Source: Pseudomonadota bacterium (lineage in GTDB: Bacteria; Pseudomonadota; Gammaproteobacteria; Burkholderiales; Thiobacillaceae). From it: a DNA stretch of 7,981 nt. Where the stretch lies: contig JAKACL010000133.1 of assembly GCA_021821425.1 (NCBI GenBank), positions 1 through 7,981 on the forward strand. Reading direction: 5' to 3'. A program made the position numbers and the translations under genes. Below are positions 1-6,790 of this stretch, in pieces (within the stretch, counting starts at the first letter, position 1; each line of letters opens with the position of its first letter). Under the pieces are notes generated by a model. It made no database searches. It worked only from the letters and a program-made list of their open reading frames with translations, and was not told the DNA's origin.

Positions 1-1
1 A

Positions 2-970
2 ATTCTGATGCTGGCACTGGGAGAGGAAGGCGCCTCCCAGGTCATGAAGTATCTCGGCCCGCGCGAGGTGCAGAAGCTCGGCGAGGCGATGACCAGCATG
101 AAGTCGATTCCACAGGAAGAGGTCGTCAACGTGTTGGCGGACTTCAACACGGTGGTGGACATGAATTCGTCCCTGGGGCTCGACTCCAACGATTACATCC
201 GCACCGTGCTGACCAAGGCGCTGGGCGACGACAAGGCATCCTCGCTGCTGAACCGGATTCTTGGCGGTGGCGGCGACGCCAGCGGCATCGAGAGCCTGAA
301 GTGGATGGACTCCGAATCGGTGGCCGACCTCATTCACAACGAACATCCGCAGACCATCGCCACCATCCTGGTGCACCTGGAACGCGACCAGGCCTGCGAA
401 GTGCTCAACTGCTTCACCGAGCGCCTGCGCAACGACGTGCTGCTGCGCATCGCCACGCTGTCCGGCGTGCAGCCCGCGGCGCTGCGCGAGCTCAACGACG
501 TGCTGACCAAACTGCTGTCCGGCAGCGACGTGCTGAAAAAGCAGCCGATGGGCGGCACCCGCGCGGCGGCGGACATCCTCAACTTCATGAGCGGCGAGAA
601 CGAATCCACCGCGATGGAATACCTGAAAAACTACGATCCCGAGATGGCGCAGAAGATCATGGACGAGATGTTCGTGTTCGAAAACATCATGGACATCGAG
701 GATCGCGGCATCCAGCTCCTGCTGCGCGAGGTGCAGTCCGACTCGCTGATCATCGCGCTGAAGGGCGCATCGGAAGAAATGCGCGAAAAAATCTTCAAGA
801 ACATGTCGCAACGTGCCGCTGAAATGATGCGTGAGGACCTGGAATCGAAAGGTCCGGTCCGCTTGTCCGAAGTCGAGGCGCAGCAGAAGGAAATCCTGAT
901 GATCGTCCGCCGTCTGGCCGACGAGGGCCAGATCTCGCTGGGCGCGAAGGGCGAGGAGCAATATGTCTAA
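2..970 (+). CDS. fliG: Flagellar motor switch protein FliG (5' partial)
   Basis: FliG is the C-ring rotor subunit that contacts the MotA stator and links the switch complex to the MS-ring protein FliF. The reading frame is open from the window edge (first full codon at base 2) and the true start lies upstream. Aligning the C-terminal charged residues with E. coli FliG suggests about ten N-terminal residues are missing. Numbering from the first Met in the window (base 8), I see the EHPQ motif of the middle domain at 112-115, the MFVF motif at 221-224, and a C-terminal torque domain with K252, R269, E276 and D277 matching E. coli K264, R281, D288 and D289. These are the charged residues known to interact with the stator; D288 is Glu here, which keeps the charge. 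The protein ends in a typical EEQYV tail. The stop overlaps the fliH start by 8 bp. Identification is secure; only the start is unknown. Confidence 0.98.
   Translation: MLMLALGEEGASQVMKYLGPREVQKLGEAMTSMKSIPQEEVVNVLADFNTVVDMNSSLGLDSNDYIRTVLTKALGDDKASSLLNRILGGGGDASGIESLKWMDSESVADLIHNEHPQTIATILVHLERDQACEVLNCFTERLRNDVLLRIATLSGVQPAALRELNDVLTKLLSGSDVLKKQPMGGTRAAADILNFMSGENESTAMEYLKNYDPEMAQKIMDEMFVFENIMDIEDRGIQLLLREVQSDSLIIALKGASEEMREKIFKNMSQRAAEMMREDLESKGPVRLSEVEAQQKEILMIVRRLADEGQISLGAKGEEQYV
953..958 (+). promoter_or_regulatory. Ribosome binding site of fliH inside the fliG 3' end
   Basis: GAGGAG lies 4 nt before the ATG at 963, within the last codons of fliG. The spacing is short but usable, and an AAGG six bases upstream may add to pairing. 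It supports choosing ATG 963 over later Met codons and fits translation coupled to fliG termination. Confidence 0.6.
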
Positions 971-1601
971 TTGTGTGATTTCCAGCACGGACCATGCTGC
1001 CCAGCCGTGGGAAATGACCAGCTTCGATGCCGACCCGCACCCTGCCCGGCATGGCGGCGGCCCCGGCGTCAAGCTCCCGACGATCGAACAGATCACCGCG
1101 ATCCAGGATCAGGCCCGGCAGGAAGGCTACGCCGGCGGCCATGCCGAAGGGCTGGCCGCCGGGCGCGCGGAAGCGGCCCTCGAAGCCGCGCGGCTGCGCG
1201 AACTGGCCGACGCGTTCACCGCAGAACTGCGCCAGGCCGACGAAATCGTTTCCCAGCAAATACTTGATCTGTCGATGGATTTCTCCAGAGCGCTGCTGCG
1301 TTCTGCGCTGGCGATCCAGCCCGAGCTGGTCATCCCCATTGTCAAGGAAGCGGTGCGCTACCTGCCCGTCCTGAAGCAGCCCGCCCTGCTGTTCCTGCAT
1401 CCGGACGATGCGCTGCTGGTCAAGAAACAGATCGGCGACGAACTCGAGAAAATGGGCTGGCAGGTGGCGGGCGACACCCAGATGGTGCGGGGCGGCTGCC
1501 GCGTGGAGACCGGAAGCAACCAGATCGACGCCACCCTGCCGACCCGCTGGCAACGGTTGACCGCCGCGCTGAGCAAGAACTCCGACTGGCTGATTGTCTG
1601 A
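963..1601 (+). CDS. fliH: Flagellar assembly protein FliH (ATPase regulator)
   Basis: FliH is the cytoplasmic partner of the FliI ATPase: a FliH dimer binds FliI, restrains its activity and tethers it to FliN in the C-ring. The 212-residue product has the FliH layout: a poorly conserved N-terminus, a glycine-repeat helix, then a conserved C-terminal domain. The repeat is very clear: G55, G59, G63 and G67 at four-residue spacing, continued by A71 and A75, which is the GxxxG-type pattern characteristic of FliH and its type III secretion relatives. The C-terminus has the expected GGCRVETG segment (177-184) followed by IDATLPTRW (188-196). W16 may correspond to the N-terminal tryptophans that anchor Salmonella FliH to FliN and FlhA; that is inference. 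The gene overlaps fliG by 8 bp and ends 8 bp before fliI. Confidence 0.96.
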   Translation: MSNCVISSTDHAAQPWEMTSFDADPHPARHGGGPGVKLPTIEQITAIQDQARQEGYAGGHAEGLAAGRAEAALEAARLRELADAFTAELRQADEIVSQQILDLSMDFSRALLRSALAIQPELVIPIVKEAVRYLPVLKQPALLFLHPDDALLVKKQIGDELEKMGWQVAGDTQMVRGGCRVETGSNQIDATLPTRWQRLTAALSKNSDWLIV

Positions 1602-1609
1602 CACTCAAA

Positions 1610-3019
1610 ATGAACCCGCACACCCATAGCGACCGCTGGAAAGCCTACCTGCACGACTGCGGCGAACTGCTGGCGATCGCCGAGCCGATGCAGGTGTCGG
1701 GTCGCGTTACCCGCATGGCCGGGCTGGTCATGGAAGCGGTGGGCCTGAAGCTGCCGGTGGGCAGCGCCTGCACCGTGCCGCTGCCGAACGGCTCGCAGAT
1801 CGAGGCCGAAGTGGTCGGCTTCTCAGGCGACCATCTGTTTCTGATGCCGCAAAGCGACATCGAGGGCATCGTTCCCGGCGCGCGCGTGTTTCCGGTGGAA
1901 GTGACCGCCACCCTGCCCGGCATCGGCCAGGTGAACCATCCGCGCCGCCGCCCCAGCGACCGCACCCGCCACCTGCCGGTCGGCGACGCCCTGCTCGGCC
2001 GCGTGCTCGACAGCAACGGCCGCCCGCTCGACGAGCTCGGCCCGTTGCAGACCGTGGCCACCGCGCCGCTCAACCGGCGCGCCGCCAACCCGCTCGGGCG
2101 CGCGCCGATCACCGAAATCCTCGACGTCGGCGTGCGCGCGATCAACAGCATGCTGACGGTGGGGCGCGGCCAGCGCATGGGCCTGTTCGCCGGCTCCGGC
2201 GTCGGCAAGAGCGTGCTGCTCGGCATGATGGCGCGCTACACCAGCGCCGACGTCATCGTGGTCGGCCTGATCGGCGAACGCGGCCGCGAGGTCAAGGAAT
2301 TCATCGAGCAGATTCTCGGCGACGAAGGCCTGGCCCGCGCCGTGGTGGTCGCCGCCCCGGCCGACACGCCGCCGCTGATGCGGATGCAGGGCGCCGCCTA
2401 TGCCACCACCATCGCCGAGCATTTTCGCGACCAGGGCAAGAACGTGCTGCTGATCATGGACTCGCTCACCCGCTACGCGATGGCACAGCGCGAAATCGCG
2501 CTGGCGATCGGCGAGCCCCCCGCCACCAAGGGCTATCCGCCGTCGGTGTTCGCCAAGCTGCCGTCGCTGGTCGAGCGCGCCGGCAACGGCAAAGCGGGCG
2601 GCGGCTCGATCACGGCCTTCTATACGGTGCTGACCGAAGGCGACGACCCGCAGGACCCGATCGCCGACGCCGCGCGCGCGATTCTCGACGGCCACATCGT
2701 GCTCGACCGCACGCTCGCCGAAAGCGGCCACTATCCCGCGATCAACATCGAGCAGTCGATCAGCCGCGTGATGCAAACCATCACCAGCCCGTCTCATCAG
2801 CATCTGGCACGGCGCCTGAAAATGCTCTATTCGCGCTATGCGCGCAGCCGCGACCTGATCAACGTCGGCGCCTACGCCGCCGGCTCCGACCCGCTGCTGG
2901 ACGAAGCCATCCGCCTGCAGACGGCACTCGAGGCCTTCCTGCAGCAGAACATTTCGGAACGCTCCGATGTCGGCGCCAGCCTGGCCGAACTCGAAGCCCT
3001 GTTCCGCTCCCCCGCATAA
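1610..3019 (+). CDS. fliI: Flagellum-specific ATP synthase FliI (export ATPase)
   Basis: FliI is the hexameric ATPase at the base of the flagellar export apparatus; it unloads chaperone-bound substrates and drives them toward the export gate with FliH and FliJ. The 469-residue product is close to the usual length (456 in Salmonella). The P-loop is AGSGVGKS at 194-201 with catalytic Lys200. GERGREV at 222-228 carries the catalytic Glu equivalent of the F1 beta subunit (E223). Walker B ends at D284 in [10 protein letters not shown] (280-289). Further family blocks are [14 protein letters not shown] (301-314) and [15 protein letters not shown] (332-346). The N-terminal beta-barrel domain covers roughly residues 20-100. 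ATG 1610 follows the fliH stop by 8 bp and has no visible Shine-Dalgarno sequence, so it probably depends on coupling to fliH. FliI is separated from the type III secretion paralogue SctN by context: flagellar genes lie on both sides. Confidence 0.99.
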   Translation: MNPHTHSDRWKAYLHDCGELLAIAEPMQVSGRVTRMAGLVMEAVGLKLPVGSACTVPLPNGSQIEAEVVGFSGDHLFLMPQSDIEGIVPGARVFPVEVTATLPGIGQVNHPRRRPSDRTRHLPVGDALLGRVLDSNGRPLDELGPLQTVATAPLNRRAANPLGRAPITEILDVGVRAINSMLTVGRGQRMGLFAGSGVGKSVLLGMMARYTSADVIVVGLIGERGREVKEFIEQILGDEGLARAVVVAAPADTPPLMRMQGAAYATTIAEHFRDQGKNVLLIMDSLTRYAMAQREIALAIGEPPATKGYPPSVFAKLPSLVERAGNGKAGGGSITAFYTVLTEGDDPQDPIADAARAILDGHIVLDRTLAESGHYPAINIEQSISRVMQTITSPSHQHLARRLKMLYSRYARSRDLINVGAYAAGSDPLLDEAIRLQTALEAFLQQNISERSDVGASLAELEALFRSPA

Positions 3020-3034
3020 CCGATCGCGTACCCC

Positions 3035-3484
3035 ATGGCCCATATCACTGCACTGCATACCCTGATCGAACTCGCCAACAAGGATGCCGACGAGGCCGCC
3101 CGTCTGCTCGGCATCGCGCTGCGCGCGGGCGAGGATGCGAAGCAGAAGCTCGATCTGCTGAGGCAGTATCGCGACGATTACGCCGCACGCTGCCAGTCCA
3201 ACCTGGCCAGCGGCATCAGCACCACGCATTTCAACAATTTCCAGGTTTTCATGCAGAAGCTCGACCACGCGATCGTCGGCCAGCAGAAGGTCGTCAGCGA
3301 TGCCGAGCAGCGGGTCGCGTTGGCGCGCGCAGCCTGGCAGACCTGCGAGCAGAAGAAAATGTCCTTCGTCACGCTGGCCAGCCGCGCCGACAAGGAAACC
3401 CAGCGCCGCGAGGCGTGGCGCGAGCAGAAGCAGAACGACGAATTCGCCACCCGCAGCGCGCAACACAAGCCCACCCCTTCCTGA
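3035..3484 (+). CDS. fliJ: Flagellar export protein FliJ (coiled-coil ATPase stalk)
   Basis: FliJ is a small antiparallel coiled-coil protein that sits in the centre of the FliI hexamer, contacts FlhA and helps chaperone cycling; it resembles the gamma subunit of F1. The 149-residue product (Salmonella 147) is almost entirely predicted helix with heptad-like spacing and many charged residues, for example residues 2-45 and 66-135, and no membrane segment. Sequence conservation in FliJ is low, so the call rests on size, helical composition, Leu/Tyr pattern near LDLLRQYRDDY (39-49), and position directly after fliI and before fliK. The C-terminal tail (about 136-149) looks unstructured. The start lies 15 bp after fliI and lacks a Shine-Dalgarno sequence; the bases before it are C-rich. 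Confidence 0.92.
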   Translation: MAHITALHTLIELANKDADEAARLLGIALRAGEDAKQKLDLLRQYRDDYAARCQSNLASGISTTHFNNFQVFMQKLDHAIVGQQKVVSDAEQRVALARAAWQTCEQKKMSFVTLASRADKETQRREAWREQKQNDEFATRSAQHKPTPS

Positions 3485-3499
3485 GCCCGGACCGACCCC

Positions 3500-4675
3500 A
3501 TGAACGCACACGCCATGAACCTCAACCCCGTGCAGCCCCCGAGCCCGTCCGGAAAGCAGGCAGACCGCGCCTCGTCCGACCCGTCGGGACCGCCTTTCAG
3601 CGAAGTGCTGTCCGGCGAAATGGCGAACAGCCGCAAGGACGATGCGGCCACGCAGCCGGGCGAGGCCCGGTCGGCCCAAGCCGAGTCCAGATCCGACACC
3701 CCCGCACCGGCGGGCACCTCCACGCAGGCGGCAGACGCCGCGCCCGAGGCCAAGCCCGAAACCACGCCCATTGCGGTTGAACTGCTCGCGCCCGACCTCC
3801 TGACGGCCGATCCGGCCGTGGTGGCCGTGCCCGCCGGCCTGCCGGTGCCGCTGATCGCACCGGGCCAGCTTGATGCAGCTGCAGCGGTCACCACAGCGGA
3901 AGAAACGGACGCGGACATCCTCTCCACCATGGCCGCCGGCAACGGGCAGCCTTTTCCGCCCGGTCGCAAGGACCGTGCGCCGTTGGCCATTCCGTCCGGG
4001 CAGACCGCCGAGAAAATCGAAGCCGGGGCCCGGAAAGAGGATTTGGCGATATCCATCAAGGCCGATGCCCAGGCCAGCGGCGCGAAACTGGCGGCCGGCG
4101 CCGCCTTCTCGGAACAGCTGGCAAGCAGCCGCAAGATCGGTGCCCTGAATGCCGGCGAAGCCGCCCCGGAACTCTCCGGCGCCACGCTGCGCGCCGCGCC
4201 GCACGCCGCGTTTGAAACGCTGGCGGCGCTGCACGAAGCGGCGGCGCCCAAACTCGCGCCCCAGGTGGGCACCCCGGCCTGGAACCAGGCGCTGGGCGAA
4301 AAAATCGTGTGGATGGCGGGCGCCGCCCAGCAGAGCGCCACGCTCACGCTCAATCCGCCCAACATGGGGCCCTTGCAGGTGGTGATCAACCTGTCGAACG
4401 ACCAGGCCACGGCCAGTTTCTTTTCCGCCCAGCCCGAAGTCCGCCAGGCGATCGAAGCCGCCTTCCCGCGCCTGCGCGAAATGATGAACGAGGCCGGCAT
4501 CGAGCTGGGGCAGGCAACGGTCAGCAGCGAAACGCCGCAGCAGAACGAGCGCGACGCACGCCAGGCCCAGGGGATCGCCCGCCTGCTCCCGGGGGGCGAC
4601 GACGCGCTGGGCGCCATGCAGACCGGCCAGTTGCCCATCCGGCCGTCCCGCGGACTGGTCGACACCTTCGCCTGA
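3500..4675 (+). CDS. fliK: Flagellar hook-length control protein FliK
   Basis: FliK is secreted during hook growth, acts as a molecular ruler and, through its C-terminal domain, makes FlhB switch export from rod/hook to filament substrates. The 391-residue product shows the FliK architecture: a low-complexity Ala/Pro/Thr-rich, presumably flexible region over about residues 1-250, then a conserved C-terminal Flg_hook domain at about 260-345. That domain contains the core LTLNPPNMGPLQVVI (282-296), a variant of the family's LxPxxLG pattern with Met in place of the usual Leu, followed by an amphipathic helix QAIEAAFPRLREMM (316-329). Length is close to Salmonella FliK (405). A second in-frame ATG at 3512 could also be the start; neither has a Shine-Dalgarno sequence. 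The gene starts 15 bp after fliJ and is the last gene before the only sizeable intergenic gap. Confidence 0.95.
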   Translation: MNAHAMNLNPVQPPSPSGKQADRASSDPSGPPFSEVLSGEMANSRKDDAATQPGEARSAQAESRSDTPAPAGTSTQAADAAPEAKPETTPIAVELLAPDLLTADPAVVAVPAGLPVPLIAPGQLDAAAAVTTAEETDADILSTMAAGNGQPFPPGRKDRAPLAIPSGQTAEKIEAGARKEDLAISIKADAQASGAKLAAGAAFSEQLASSRKIGALNAGEAAPELSGATLRAAPHAAFETLAALHEAAAPKLAPQVGTPAWNQALGEKIVWMAGAAQQSATLTLNPPNMGPLQVVINLSNDQATASFFSAQPEVRQAIEAAFPRLREMMNEAGIELGQATVSSETPQQNERDARQAQGIARLLPGGDDALGAMQTGQLPIRPSRGLVDTFA

Positions 4676-4714
4676 CGGGCGTCTTGCCGCACGTCCATCG
4701 GCGGGCCGAGAGGC

Positions 4715-4726
4715 GGGTCATGACCC
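4715..4726. promoter_or_regulatory. 12-bp perfect palindrome (candidate operator)
   Basis: GGGTCATGACCC is a perfect two-fold palindrome in the fliK-fliL gap, 40 bp upstream of the candidate sigma-54 element. Symmetric sites of this kind are often bound by dimeric regulators. I do not recognise it as a known regulator's box. With no loop bases it would be a poor RNA hairpin, so a DNA-level role is more likely if it has any. Confidence 0.3.
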
Positions 4727-4727
4727 A

Positions 4728-4783
4728 CAATAAAACCGGGGCCACACGCCGGACTGGCGCGCCCGCTGCCGGCAATAAAACCG
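4728..4783 (+). repeat. Direct repeat pair, 11 bp
   Basis: CAATAAAACCG occurs perfectly at 4728-4738 and again at 4773-4783, 45 bp from start to start. These A-rich words stand out in an otherwise GC-rich gap. The second copy sits over the transcription start predicted from the neighbouring sigma-54-like element. Function unknown. Confidence 0.6.
4755..4770 (+). promoter_or_regulatory. Candidate sigma-54-type promoter upstream of fliL (weak)
   Basis: TGGCGCGCCCGCTGCC has the GG (4756-4757) and GC (4768-4769) dinucleotides with exactly 10 bases between them, as in the sigma-54 -24/-12 consensus TGGCACG-N4-TTGCW. It mismatches at the A of CAC, at one T of TTGC and at the final W. If real, transcription would start near 4781 and give a leader of about 105 nt before fliL. 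Sigma-54 control of flagellar genes is known in several proteobacteria, but the GC-rich setting makes a chance match quite possible. Confidence 0.25.
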
Positions 4784-4815
4784 ATATGCGTCCCTTTTCC
4801 CCCTCTTTTTCCGAC

Positions 4816-4840
4816 ATCGAAACCGCTTGCGGGCTTCGAT
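4816..4840 (+). other. Stem-loop in the fliL leader region
   Basis: ATCGAA (4816-4821) pairs with TTCGAT (4835-4840), and CCG (4823-4825) pairs with CGG (4830-4832) around a CTTG loop, with a small asymmetric internal bulge (A against GC). It is followed by AATTCCCC rather than a T-run, and the T-rich tract lies upstream instead, so it is not a standard intrinsic terminator. It ends 46 bp before the fliL start. It could protect or pause the transcript between fliK and fliL, or have no role. Confidence 0.45.
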
Positions 4841-4873
4841 AATTCCCCTACCAGAACCGAATTCTTAACCCAC

Positions 4874-4878
4874 AGGAA
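4874..4878 (+). promoter_or_regulatory. Ribosome binding site of fliL
   Basis: AGGAA lies 8 nt upstream of the ATG at 4887, a good position for a Shine-Dalgarno sequence. It is one of only two clear, well-placed sites in the window. This fits fliL starting translation independently after the gap, not by coupling to fliK. Confidence 0.75.
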
Positions 4879-4886
4879 CCGCATCG

Positions 4887-5387
4887 ATGGCCAAACCTGA
4901 AGCGCCCCCAGTCGAAGTCGACGACACCGGCGAAGCCAAGCCCGCCGGCAAATCGAAGAAGAAACTGATCGTGCTGCTCGCCCTTGTTCTGGTTGTGCTG
5001 GGCGGAGGCGGCGGCGCGGCATGGTATTTCATGTCGCCCGGCGATGCGCACAAGGAGGCGAAGGCAGAACCGCCCAAGGCGCCGGTTTTCCTGCCCCTCG
5101 ACACGTTCACCGTGAACCTGCAGGGCGGCGAGAGCTATCTGCAAGCGGATATCACGCTGCAGGTGACCGACCAGGCCCAGGTGGACATCCTCAAGCTGCA
5201 CATGCCGCGCGTCCGCAGCCGGCTGCTGACGCTGCTGTCGTCCAAGCACCCGGACGATCTGGTCACGCCGGAGCACAAGCTGCGGCTCGCGCTGGAAATC
5301 ATGGATCAGGTAAAGCAGCCGCTCTATCCGGACGGCGAACCCCAGCTGGTCGATGACGTCCTGTTCACTTCTTTCGTGATCCAGTAA
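4887..5387 (+). CDS. fliL: Flagellar basal body-associated protein FliL
   Basis: FliL is a single-pass inner-membrane protein near the motor; its periplasmic domain surrounds or supports the MotAB stator and affects torque or stator retention. The 166-residue product has a short acidic and proline-rich cytoplasmic tail, the basic stop KSKKK (22-26), one membrane helix at about 27-49, and a periplasmic domain from about 65 that begins FLPLDTFTVNL (68-78) and continues with YLQADITLQV (84-93), both typical FliL blocks. It closes with DDVLFTSFVIQ, the usual FliL C-terminus. A run of five glycines (39-43) lies within the membrane helix, an unusual but not damaging detail. ATG 4887 is supported by a good ribosome binding site. 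The gene is 4 bp from fliM and probably heads the distal part of the operon. Confidence 0.96.
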   Translation: MAKPEAPPVEVDDTGEAKPAGKSKKKLIVLLALVLVVLGGGGGAAWYFMSPGDAHKEAKAEPPKAPVFLPLDTFTVNLQGGESYLQADITLQVTDQAQVDILKLHMPRVRSRLLTLLSSKHPDDLVTPEHKLRLALEIMDQVKQPLYPDGEPQLVDDVLFTSFVIQ

Positions 5388-5391
5388 ACCC

Positions 5392-6396
5392 ATGGCCGAA
5401 AACTTTCTCTCGCAGGACGAAGTCGATGCGCTGCTGAAAGGCGTGACGGGCGACGTCGACGAGGCGCCCAGCGAAGAAATCGACGGCAAGACCGCGCGCC
5501 CCTACAACCTGGCGACGCAGGAGCGCATCGTGCGCGGCCGCATGCCGACGCTCGAGATCATCAACGAGCGGTTTGCCCGCCTGCTGCGCATCGGTCTCTA
5601 CAACTTCCTGCGGCGCGGGGTGGAAATCTCGGTCGGCCCGGTGCGGGTCTCGAAATACAGCGAGTTCATCCGCAATCTGGTGGTGCCCACCAATCTGAAC
5701 CTGGTCCAGATCAAGCCGCTGCGCGGCACCGCGCTGATCATTTTCAACCCCGATCTGGTCTTCCTGATGGTCGACAACCTGTTCGGCGGCGACGGGCGTT
5801 TCCATACGCGCGTCGAGGGCCGCGACTTCACCCAGACCGAGCACCGCATCATCCAGCGCGTGCTGCATATCGTGTTCGAAAACTATGCCAAGTCATGGGA
5901 ACCGGTTTTCCCGGTCGAATTCGAATTCATCCGCTCGGAAATGAACACCCAGTTCGCCAACATCGCCACGCCCAACGAAGTGGTGGTGGCGGTGACCTTC
6001 GCCATCGAGCTCGGCGAAATCAGCGGCGAAATGCACCTGTGCATGCCCTACTCGATGATCGAGCCGATCAAGGACCAGCTCGCCAGCAGCCTGCAAGCGG
6101 AAAACCTGGAAGTCGACAAGCGCTGGATCCGTCTGATGCGGCAGCAGATCCAGCTGGCGGAAGTCGAGCTCGTCGCCGACCTCGGCACCGCAGCCGTCAG
6201 CCTGCGCGACATTGTCGACCTCAAGGTCGGCGACATCATTCCGCTCGACATCCCGAAAACGATCGAAGCCAAGGTGGACGGCGTACCCGTCATGGAATGC
6301 GCCTACGGAAAATTCAACGGCCAGTACACCCTGCGCGTCGAGAGACTGCTCTCGGCCAGCTCGGCCGATTTGCACACAGGAGACCCAAATGTCTGA
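5392..6396 (+). CDS. fliM: Flagellar motor switch protein FliM
   Basis: FliM forms the middle of the C-ring and is the receptor for phosphorylated CheY, which biases rotation. The 334-residue product is full length for the family. Its N-terminal peptide LSQDEVDALLKG (6-17) is the conserved CheY-P binding segment. The middle domain (about 45-235) carries the FGGDGR loop (131-136), which contacts FliG, and the EISVGPVRVSKYSEF region (78-92). The C-terminal SpoA-like domain (about 248-320) binds FliN. The presence of an intact CheY-binding peptide implies a chemotaxis system elsewhere in the genome. The start lies 4 bp after fliL with a C-rich spacer and no Shine-Dalgarno sequence, suggesting translational coupling. 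The last codons overlap the fliN start by 8 bp. Confidence 0.99.
   Translation: MAENFLSQDEVDALLKGVTGDVDEAPSEEIDGKTARPYNLATQERIVRGRMPTLEIINERFARLLRIGLYNFLRRGVEISVGPVRVSKYSEFIRNLVVPTNLNLVQIKPLRGTALIIFNPDLVFLMVDNLFGGDGRFHTRVEGRDFTQTEHRIIQRVLHIVFENYAKSWEPVFPVEFEFIRSEMNTQFANIATPNEVVVAVTFAIELGEISGEMHLCMPYSMIEPIKDQLASSLQAENLEVDKRWIRLMRQQIQLAEVELVADLGTAAVSLRDIVDLKVGDIIPLDIPKTIEAKVDGVPVMECAYGKFNGQYTLRVERLLSASSADLHTGDPNV
6378..6382 (+). promoter_or_regulatory. Ribosome binding site of fliN inside the fliM 3' end
   Basis: AGGAG lies 6 nt before the ATG at 6389, the strongest Shine-Dalgarno sequence in the window. It decides the fliN start: the frame is open for another 59 codons upstream to an ATG at 6212, but that stretch lies wholly within fliM and does not resemble FliN. 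Confidence 0.8.
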
Positions 6397-6790
6397 TGAC
6401 ACCAATCAAGCCGTCGCCGAGGACGACTGGGCGGCCGCCATGGCCGAACAAACCACCATCCCGGCGGCCAAGGCCGACCCCGAAATCTTTCCCGAACTGG
6501 CCGGCAATACCGTGTCGGGCGGCCTCGCCAAGGACATCGATTTCATTCTCGACATCCCGGTGCTGCTGACGGTGGAGCTGGGTCGAACCAAGATTTCGAT
6601 CAAGAACCTGCTGCAGCTGGCGCAGGGATCGGTGGTCGAGCTCGATGGCCTGGCCGGCGAGCCGATGGATGTGCTGGTCAACGGCTGCCTGATCGCACAG
6701 GGCGAGGTGGTGGTGGTGAACGACAAGTTCGGCGTGCGCCTGACCGACATCATCACCCCCGCCGAACGCATCCGGAAACTCAACAAATGA
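6389..6790 (+). CDS. fliN: Flagellar motor switch protein FliN
   Basis: FliN forms the bottom of the C-ring with FliM and is also the docking site for FliH-FliI export complexes. From the chosen start the protein has 133 residues, close to the E. coli FliN length (137). It opens with an acidic stretch and the common FliN segment DDWAAAMAEQ (12-21), then has a variable linker, then a SpoA domain at about 50-122 with LDIPVLLTVELG (54-65), GEPMDVLVNG (90-99) and FGVRLTDI (114-121), which are hallmark FliN blocks. The start is set by a strong ribosome binding site and by the onset of FliN similarity. Its start overlaps the fliM stop by 8 bp and its stop overlaps the fliO ATG as ATGA, so FliM, FliN and FliO translation are probably coupled. 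Confidence 0.98.
   Translation: MSDDTNQAVAEDDWAAAMAEQTTIPAAKADPEIFPELAGNTVSGGLAKDIDFILDIPVLLTVELGRTKISIKNLLQLAQGSVVELDGLAGEPMDVLVNGCLIAQGEVVVVNDKFGVRLTDIITPAERIRKLNK

Noticed and set aside
795..1604. A 269-codon open frame on the - strand opposite fliH
   Set aside because: It mirrors fliH, has no ribosome binding or domain support, and fliH on the + strand has clear family motifs.
1823..4234. An 803-codon open frame on the - strand across fliI, fliJ and fliK
   Set aside because: It lies opposite three well-supported genes. GC-rich third positions on the + strand remove stop codons from an antisense frame. Its translation is low-complexity, rich in Gly, Arg, Ala and His, with no recognisable domain.
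4835..4843. Promoter -10 element before fliL (CGATAA as sigma-28-like, or GATAAT as sigma-70-like)
   Set aside because: No -35 element lies at the right spacing for either factor (a GAAA is about 3 bp too close for sigma-28), and the site is part of the stem-loop's right arm.
4816..4848. Intrinsic terminator after fliK
   Set aside because: The stem-loop at 4816-4840 is followed by AATTCCCC, with no T-run on the + strand, and none in the right place on the - strand either.
3178..5022. A 614-codon open frame on the - strand across fliJ, fliK and the start of fliL
   Set aside because: Same antisense effect in GC-rich coding DNA. The product is Ser/Ala-rich with no family features, and it runs across gene boundaries on the other strand.
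6212..6388. N-terminal extension of fliN from an upstream ATG
   Set aside because: This stretch is inside fliM in another frame and reads as Ser/Arg-rich noise. The strong ribosome binding site at 6378-6382 and the FliN-like N-terminus place the start at 6389.
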